In this document: one piece after another, positions 50,701 through 59,700 of the stretch
Numbering within the stretch: the first letter of the stretch is position 1
How the letters are laid out: every line of letters starts with the position of its first letter
Assembly (NCBI GenBank): GCA_003956705.1
Contig: QZCP01000028.1
Span: forward strand, 94,996-158,995
Direction: 5' to 3'
DNA: 64,000 nt
From: Brevipalpus yothersi
Lineage: Eukaryota; Arthropoda; Arachnida; Trombidiformes; Tenuipalpidae
Position numbers and translations under genes: made by a program
Notes under the pieces: model-generated
Told to the model about the DNA's origin: nothing
The model's database searches: none
The model's input: the letters and a program-made list of their open reading frames with translations, nothing else

Positions 50701-53700
50701 AATTCCCGCAGCTCTTGCACTTTATCATCTGTAATAGGTGGGCAGTATGATAGGAAATATATTCGTGCAAGCAAAAGAACATGAGCTATACAGATGTTGG
50801 GTAGGATATCTTTCAAAATGAGAGGAGCAAAATATGCCAGCATGTGTTCAAATTCCTTGCTCGACCAAAAGGCGATCAAATTAAGACCTCTTGCAGCACG
50901 TGATAAATTGGAGGAGATTCTCAAACTTTGAAGTCGTTCTGTGATGCTATCACGAATTGCATTTGCCAGAGACTGTTGCTGAGAAATGTTTCCACGTTTC
51001 ATCCAACCCTTAGAAATGATCTCACGAAAGGTCCCGAGGAGAATTGCATGCATCGGTTCGGTTGATATGCCTCTAACTAGATCTAAAGAGGAAATCTTCA
51101 GGAGAGGTGTTACCCAACGGAAAGATTCAAGTCTACCAACATCATCATCCTCATCAGAAAACGTTTCACCGTTTGCTCGAGAGGCATAGTCCAGAAAGTC
51201 CTGATGCTTGCGTTTGATTGATCTAATTTCATCAGGTTTCAACAGAGGATAGGCTCTCGCATGCATGAAATTACCCGCTCTGACTTTACACCAATCACAA
51301 CCAGTGGATGCATTGAATTGCTTCACCCCACGTAAAAATGCTCTCATCACTGCATCACCTATGATTGCAATTGTTTGAAATTTTCCACTCAATAGTTGAC
51401 CATCCCTGCCAATCCATTGAATATGAGTTGTGGCTAAAATGGCTAATTCATGGGCAATGACTCCCAGGAAACTTTCGTAACTTGGTTTTTCCCAGCCAAT
51501 ATATAGACCAATCATCAAGAAATTCTTCCGACGTAAGGCAGGCTTGAGATCATTGAGAGAAACGAAGAAAGGAAAAATTCGCTGTTTCGATGAGGAGGCT
51601 AATGGGACTTCATCTGAATGGAGCGTGAGTGTGTATAAATTTTCATCACGTCGCTGGAAGGCTAGATTAGCATTCCAAATATCGGTGATCTCGGTTCGAT
51701 TATTTCGTTGAGAGTTCGATAATTCATTGAAAATCCAAGAAGAGGCCGGTATCAAGGGGAGCTTTTTCTTGAGTTGAAGCTCAAGTGGGATGTGAAGGAA
51801 AAAGTTCCCACTTTTCAATTCGACTTCTTTTTCATTTCCCTGACAGAAATAGTTACCATAAGTCTTCGGTTCACCTTTGAAGGGCCCATGTTTACCTTCT
51901 GAACAATTCTTGCAAAGAAGATATACTTCTGCCGGTATTTCAGCTGCTTGCTTGGCCCAAAAATATCTCGCATTCGGTAGGAAATTGTCCGAAGTGCCCA
52001 ATTTTCTCAGAAAATTGTTGAAAATATCAACAACTGTTTCGAACTGCGACAATGACAAATTTCCCAATCTTATCAGTGATAGCATAGTAGCTTCTTTGTA
52101 CTGCCCAATATCAGGTTCGATTGAATCACCATTCTCTTGATAATCAGTATCAGCTTCTAGAATGTCCTGGAAATGATAGTGATCGATATCATCCATGTTG
52201 ATTGTGATGTTATCAGAATCTCGTGGTGAGGAAGCGATAAAATCGGAATTGATAACTCCATCAAAGTCAACAGATGAGCCATCACTGTTTCCAACGTTGT
52301 TACCTTGTTGGCCTTGTGATGATGCAAATCTTACTCTACCAAGATATTCATCCACTCGTTGGACTCTTATGCTACTCGAGTAGCGGTTGAACGAACGTCT
52401 TGAGTGAAATCTTGGGATCATTTTGGCTCCGGGAAAAGAGGAAAGTTTCACAATGTAGCCAATCAATAGGATGATCACAGAAACTAGCTGACTAATTGAT
52501 CTTTTCGTAAGCACAAATGATGATAATTTCTAAGAATTCACTGAGAAAATTAACTAATTTAGAAGCTTTCAATGCCATTCAAGTGGAAGAAAGTTACAAT
52601 TAATTGGCAAAAATGAAAAACAAGGCTAATAGCAGTTCATATCAAGGAGAAATGTATCATTATTCGAACGAAGAAATGAGCAAGCACATAAACTGAAGAT
52701 GAGCACGTGAAAGTTAAACTTGTCCGCCATTGATTTGAACTGATTATCGCTACTCTCAGCCAATAGTCTTTCGAGACGAAGTTTTGTTTTGAAATGTGTG
52801 CAGTGATACATTGTTTTCATTTGTAGAAGTTTATGATCAAATATGCATTTATATTGTGAGTGATTCTTTCTTACTTTGTTTTCGATGGGTAAATCTTGTA
52901 AAAAATCAGTGAAAAAGCTTCCACCGGGTCAATTGTCAATAATGAGTTATTGTGAAATGAAATCATCCTTGATCCCATCCATGGTCACGAGAACACGTCA
53001 TGGCTTAGTGATACGAACGGATTGCCTTATTAACCCTAAGTTTCCACTTCTTGCCGATCTTGACACACTCCGTGATGGTGTCAAAAGATACTCATTAGTC
53101 AATTGTCAGTGGTTTCTTTTGATTGCAAGATACACAGTGGGAAACAATCTTGATCGATTTTGTCCCATACTCACTCGTGCCAACTCCGTTGATGGTCCAC
53201 TTCCATGTTATGATCACTCAGCTATACTTTCTGATAGATTTGTTAAATTTTCATTCTTTGACTCAGACGAGATCACTGTTTTCATCATCACTAGTGCAGG
53301 TAAGCACGAAGCTTTTTACTCTTCTTTTTTGAACTCAATTGTCACCGGAAGCCAAATGAAACATACTCGACTCAATTTAGCTTTTCTTCTTCCAAATGCT
53401 TCCACCATGTCAACACGTTTGATGTTCGCGCTGTGTTGCTGTCATATAGAAAATTTCTCTGATCTACGTGAAAACTATATCAAATTCTGTGAAATCGCCA
53501 ACGGTAAATCACCTAAGCCACCTCTACTTCCTCACGACCGGATAATTTTCTGTAAAGTTTGTAACGGTGTTCGTTTCTCTAAGACTGACTGTGATACTCT
53601 CCCTCTGAGCTTTCGTGTGTCCATTGAACGTTTACATAGGTGTATTTTGGAAGCTCGTAAGAATATTTCCCTGCAAAAATCTATCACTCAAACCCCGAGT

Positions 53701-56700
53701 GAATCAGGTATGTCGTCTATGAAAGAATCAGCAGATGTTGGGATATCTGATTCATCCAGAAATTCGGAAAAAACACCCTCTACTGATGCAAGAAGGGCTG
53801 AAGTGGCGTCCACTTCTTGGCAATCGCCTGGATCTCTCACTGACTCTCCAGTTCTAAAGCCAAGAGGATTATTCAATCGTAAAAAACGCCGTGCTCTCTC
53901 TGACTATGCTTCTCCAGATAGATCTGATGATGAAACATTCACTATCAGCGATGAAGAGCAGGAAATCGATTTGACAGAGTCACCAATTTTAGCTGGTAGT
54001 AGACAAGTTCCAAAGAAAGGTTTCTCAAAGCGCCCAAAGAAAGCTAAGCTCACAGCTAGAAAGAATGAAAGTGTTTCGAAAGAAAAACAGTCAATGAGAG
54101 ATATCAAAGAGGAGTTAGATAGCACTTTTGATGGCTTTGGCAAAGATGCCACTGATTTAGATAGTTCAATTGAGAGTCTCCTGAAAAGTTTTGATGATCT
54201 CAGCTCTGCTGATCTCGATCCGATGGCTTCCCGAGAAGTGAGAGAAACTGCTTGGCGAAAGCATGCAGTAGAAGTTTTACTCGGGCTTCGAATGCAATTT
54301 GGTGGGTTCACTATGATCCCAAAACAAGATGAAACTAAAAAAATGGTAAGAATTAATGCTAGTTTTCGGAAGGTTTCTTATGTACAACTCTTCTTCTCCA
54401 TCAATAGAATGGAATTACGCTTATTGAGGGTGTATTGCCTGTTCACACTGCTGACTATGAAAGAGCCATTAGCCAGGTCGCGATAGAATCTAGCTCAGGG
54501 GATATTCTTCGAATTTTTGTTCGTGAAATGTTTCCACCTCATTGGCTAGAGAATGTCAGTCCAAGTGGAGGAGGGAAAAATTCTCACAGAGGATTGGACT
54601 ATGTCTTTTCCTATCCTGATCCACTTCTCAAGCCAAATATTGGAGAATCTGATATGGAGCGTGGAAATATTCGTGTTATGTCTCTCATAGGTATGTTGAT
54701 AGACAAATCTTTTTGAGTAACATTTCCTGATTTTTGACATGATTCTTTCCTCCAGTTCATGCTCTGAGAAAAGCCGGGCGAAGATGTATCACATCTGAAG
54801 ACCGGTCCCGAATGCATACTGATTTAGCCAAAGTTATGTACAATGTGCGCGTTAAATTGCAAGATGAAGGTGATGCTCAACAGGCTAAACAAAAAGTCAG
54901 AAAATCTACCGGAAACAGCTCAACTCGAATCTCCATGAAAGCGAGAGCAGGATCACTTCAACGTGCCATAGGACCAGAACCCCGAGGGACAAATGATCTA
55001 TCAAGTGAGCTGCACGATCTTATACAAACACAGAGGAAGTTTGGACTGATTTCAGATAGTGAAGAAAATGCTTCGGGAAGAAGAAAGACAGCAGAGAAAG
55101 CTATTGCAAGAGTTCGGGATGTTTTTGAGCACGAGAAGCTATCTACTGGTGAGGAGGATACTAGTGGACTCGGAGAAACTATTTCTGATTCTATTAGTAC
55201 CGGGAAAGAAACCGAAAAAAGCTCACCAGAAGCTGTCCAAAAGCGGAATGTCAGTAGCACTGTTACTTCAGGTGCTCTTTTGCAAGCTACAGGTAGCTCT
55301 TCAGATGAGAGTCTTTCCGAAATATGTTCAACAGCTCAACAAAAAGCTATTTCAAACGAACAGAGTAGCCTGAATGCAATTGCTTCTGTCTCAAGTCTAG
55401 CAAAGAGCAAAGACAATGATGATCTTGAGAAAACGAGCTCTTTCAGTATTTCGATGGATGATGGAGGATCTCCTCCTTCGGACACTTCTGAACACAGCCA
55501 TCTCAATCAGTTCTCAATCAATCCAGTGGAAGACATGCCCATTGATCAAGGAAATGTGTCTCAAGCGAATGCTGATCCTCCGATATTTTCGGAGCCAGGA
55601 AACAATCTATCTGAAAGTGGAAAAGAATCGCATACCTTGATTGAAGAGATTCAAGCTCCACAAATCAGCCAAAATACTAGAGCTGTACCATCGGATACTG
55701 CTGAACGGTCAGAAAAAGGTCCCGAATCTATCCCAATGGAAGTCAGTAGTGAGAGGAGTGATGATGTAGACTCGATTCTCAAAGAAGCTCTTGAACGTGT
55801 TCAGCGTGTGAATCCTAATCTCTCTATGTTGGATCTCATCTCAACTCTCTGCCAGAAAAAATGATAAGTTGCTCCTCTAATCAAATTTATGCTCTCGAGG
55901 TTAACAGCCATAACTAATCAATTCTCATGATAACCTCTAAAATGAATATTTCCTACTTACAAGCTATTTATCTTGCATTATATATTTTCTGATCAAATAA
56001 TATGCTAACTCACTTATATTTTGCTTCTTGATTGATAATATTTCACCTTTACCCAATGTTTTTGCTAACTTTTGCTCAATCAGATAGAATAAATGAGAAA
56101 GTGCTTGTCTTATCTCTTAAGAAATGCTCTCAGCTAACATCTCTATTTTTGAAACACTATGATTGGCTAGTGAAAGTATCACATAAACTATTATCACTAG
56201 CTTCCTCTGTCTCTCTCTCAATCAATTTTGGAAACTTTCTATCTCACCTCGGAAAGTATCTTGTCTCTCACTTGGATAATACACATTTGATAACTACTTG
56301 TCAACCAATATCTTTCCATCCTACTGAATTTATCGCATAAATGCTCAATTTCAACTGATGACCGCTCTCCGAAAATTTCAAGGTGAACCTCGTTGACTCA
56401 ATACTATTGCCACGTTCAAATTCATGCTATTAATTTTCTTCTATTATTTTCGAAGTTTTTCTCTTTCTTTGTGCTGTGAATCTTTTCTTCCCTTCCTGTG
56501 CCTTTGATCTATTTCATTCGAGAAATATTGAGATGTCCGGAAAACGTATGAATTCATCTCAGGCAAGCCAGAACAGTAGCAATTCATCGAGAAACAGTTC
56601 TCAATCTAGTCAACCCAATAAGAATCAAGTTTCAAATGCCAATTCGGTGGGTAATCTATTGAAAGTAACGTCAAATTTAAAGAAGTTTTCCACTCGACAG

Positions 56701-59700
56701 AATTTGAGCAAATATTCTACTCTTCCTCTTAATCGTAAGATGAGCTCACGTCTATCATCATCATCGTCGAGTGTTTCTGATGTATCCATGAAAAGCGTAC
56801 CAGCCCGAAGTGGGAAACAATCATCTCCGAAAACAATCGAGCTCCAGAAAGATTTCAAGCTTTGCATCATGATGCCTTCTCTAATGAATAACGTTGGGCT
56901 GGAGATCGAAAGGCCTGTTTTACTCATCATCAGAGCTGATAATCTTAAGGAGTTGAATATCCAAATGCCTTACAAACTCAAACTTGGTGAAACAAAGCTA
57001 TTCATTTGGCGACAGATAGATAATGTCCTCCTTCAAGGTCGAATCATTGCGATCGATGGTAAGTAAGAAATGGTTCTGGTCAATCTTATTGCATCTTCCC
57101 CTTAATTGGATCTGATCGTCATTTCCTCCTTGAATCAAGAAAATCTCGGAAATCTTCGTAGAGCGTATGAGAACTACTGCGCTTTAGTTATGCAAGATGA
57201 TGCGAGCAGCGTGAACATCTCTCGTAGGACAGATACTTTAACTAAAATATGGCAACAAACTCCTGCTCTTACGAAAAAAGTTGTCAAATCCGCCTCCGAA
57301 AAGGAGCAAGAAAGAATATTCCCACCCAGATTCATGATCGAAAGTTTGGAAGATTTGGGAACTTTGCCCAGCCGTTTCACTGAATCTATGCCGAGAAAAC
57401 CGTCCGATCACTCTGACAGAGAAGCTGCTGGTGTTATTCTTCAATCGATTGATAAAAGTGGACTCGAACCTTTGGCAACATCGAAGAGGTCTCACACAAG
57501 CTCAACTACGATAGATGGTCCATTGACTCAACAGTCTAATGTTTCTGGCCAGAAAGCAACTAAAGCTACCAACCAGAAAGGCAAATGCTCTCCAGGCTCA
57601 TCATTTTTCAGTGGAAGTGATAGTAGATCTTCCTCTGGCCTCAGAAAGAAAGCCATTGGAGGAAACACTGAGGAGGAGGATTTCCAAGTGAATACCAAGT
57701 CAGCATCTCCCAATGCAAGAATGGATCACGATTGTGATGATAATGAATCGATTATGGAAGTTTCGAGAATATCAGATGAAGGAATCAGCTCACCCTCAAG
57801 CTTACAGTCAATCCCACTGGACTTCGCGGAATATGAAGACGAATTGATTGCTCGGTATCAAGACGAGCTAGAGAGTAATGAAGTTCCAGTTGACCGAACC
57901 GGTGAACTTCCTGATGATTTGATTGGAGAGCCTGAGCCTTCAGAAAGTTTCCCACCTGTGAGATCACCAAGTGTGAATTCTCGGGCAACATCGAATGGAA
58001 ACAGTCTCAGGAGTAGCTCATCACTCTCAGATTCTTCCGTTGACTTGATGAGTTCTCTACGTTACTCAAAGAAGCGTGCAGCTGAAGAGGAAGCAGCCTC
58101 AGAGATAACCAAGAAGTGGGAACCAGCAAAACAATGGATTGACCGATCATTTGAGGAACGATTCAACTATTTCAAGAATGCATATGAACTGGTTCTTCTG
58201 AATCGATCCCAAATAAGCCCAATGGACCCTTACTATCGTCTGATTACTTCCATGAGTGATGCAGTTTTCGGGAGCTTCTTGATGCAAGATAAAATAAGAA
58301 CCATGAATCGATCGTCAAACATATTTTTCATCGACAGTGAGAATGATCAAACAAAGCTTGACAAAGATCAGGTGAGTTGCAAAAAGTTCGGGATGAAATT
58401 CTCAGCTGGCTCGATAATTGGTCATCCCATAATGCCCCGTCTCTTCCATGAACTAGAAAACACTCCTTTTGGAAGGCATCATGCCTCTTAATATCAAAGC
58501 CGTGGAAAAAGCATTGAAACGATCTAACCATCGAGATCCTTTATCAATTCTATCTCACCTTGTTCGCATCGCTTTCCCAGCACACTACTATTCGGATGTC
58601 CAACTCGGTTTCACAAGGAGAAAATCTCAGAACATAAGAACTGGTAAAACCTGCTTGGCTACTGTTCTAGGCTATCCTGACCCACTGAATCGTCCAAACA
58701 TCGGTGATTGTGATCCCAAAGTGGGAGAGAAACGAATCAATGCACTGATAGGTATAGATTTCATGAGAGAAACATTCTTTGTCTAGAGACAGTTTCTTGC
58801 ACTTAGCTCTAAGACTTCTCATCAATTTAACTTCTTTTTGACAGAGTTTTCCATGAGAATGGGAGAGAAATATTCGTATGACAGAAATTTCATGAGTGAT
58901 ATGCGTGCTAAGCTTTCAAAAGCTCTTTGGGACATGGACAAAAAGAAAGATTCACCGAAAGAAACAGAGTATCCCATCAAGGATCAAATCCCATACCTGA
59001 GGGAACGCTTTCCTGATGCTCTCGATAGTGATGAAAGTGATGATGAGAGAGCTGATTGCCTAAATGAGGACGATTGAGAGTCACCACGTGTACAACTTCG
59101 AAAAATTCCTGCTCAACTGCGGTTTTTATGATGGCCAGGAAACGATACAAACATAGCGTTTGAAATTGAACTCCCCGAATTATTCCACAATTTTCGCTAT
59201 TCTCATATTTTTGATGATTTCGCAGTAATTCTGAGCCTCCTGCTTGGCTAGCAAAGATAAGTTTTTATTCGTGGAAAAATGATCGTTATTCCAGCATTCT
59301 AGCAAAGTTTTTATTTTTGGAATCTTCTGGGCCATTCCAAGCTGAATAAACGATTATATCTCCACAAAGAAGACATCAAGTCATTCTCACTACTCGCGAA
59401 CTTTTCCCGCCCCCTAGTAACGATACAAACATATTCTTCGACGAGCTTTTTCATTCCAATCAGAATAACGCGCTTATCGGGATGAGGGAAGCAATCATCA
59501 GCTGGATGATTGACTGATCAATTCTGTTCCCGAGAATGGTGGAATGAATAACTTATTCCATCTTCGAATGAAATTTTCTATTCTCTTAAAGGGGTCTCAA
59601 AGCGGAAATGGGGGAAAAACTTGAATAATGGAGAGAATCTCCACGGATTCACTTCGTTGACTAGGGGGAAAACATGGGAAATGGCTCGGAATGACATTCG

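Noticed and set aside
52626..52820. 64-aa minus-strand ORF upstream of the transposase, considered as its first exon
   Set aside because: It has a plausible start but no donor that leads in phase into the transposase frame; kept only as a possibility.
56032..56340. 102-aa plus-strand ORF between transposon genes A and B
   Set aside because: No ATG in good context, no similarity to A or B, and composition typical of AT-rich spacer.
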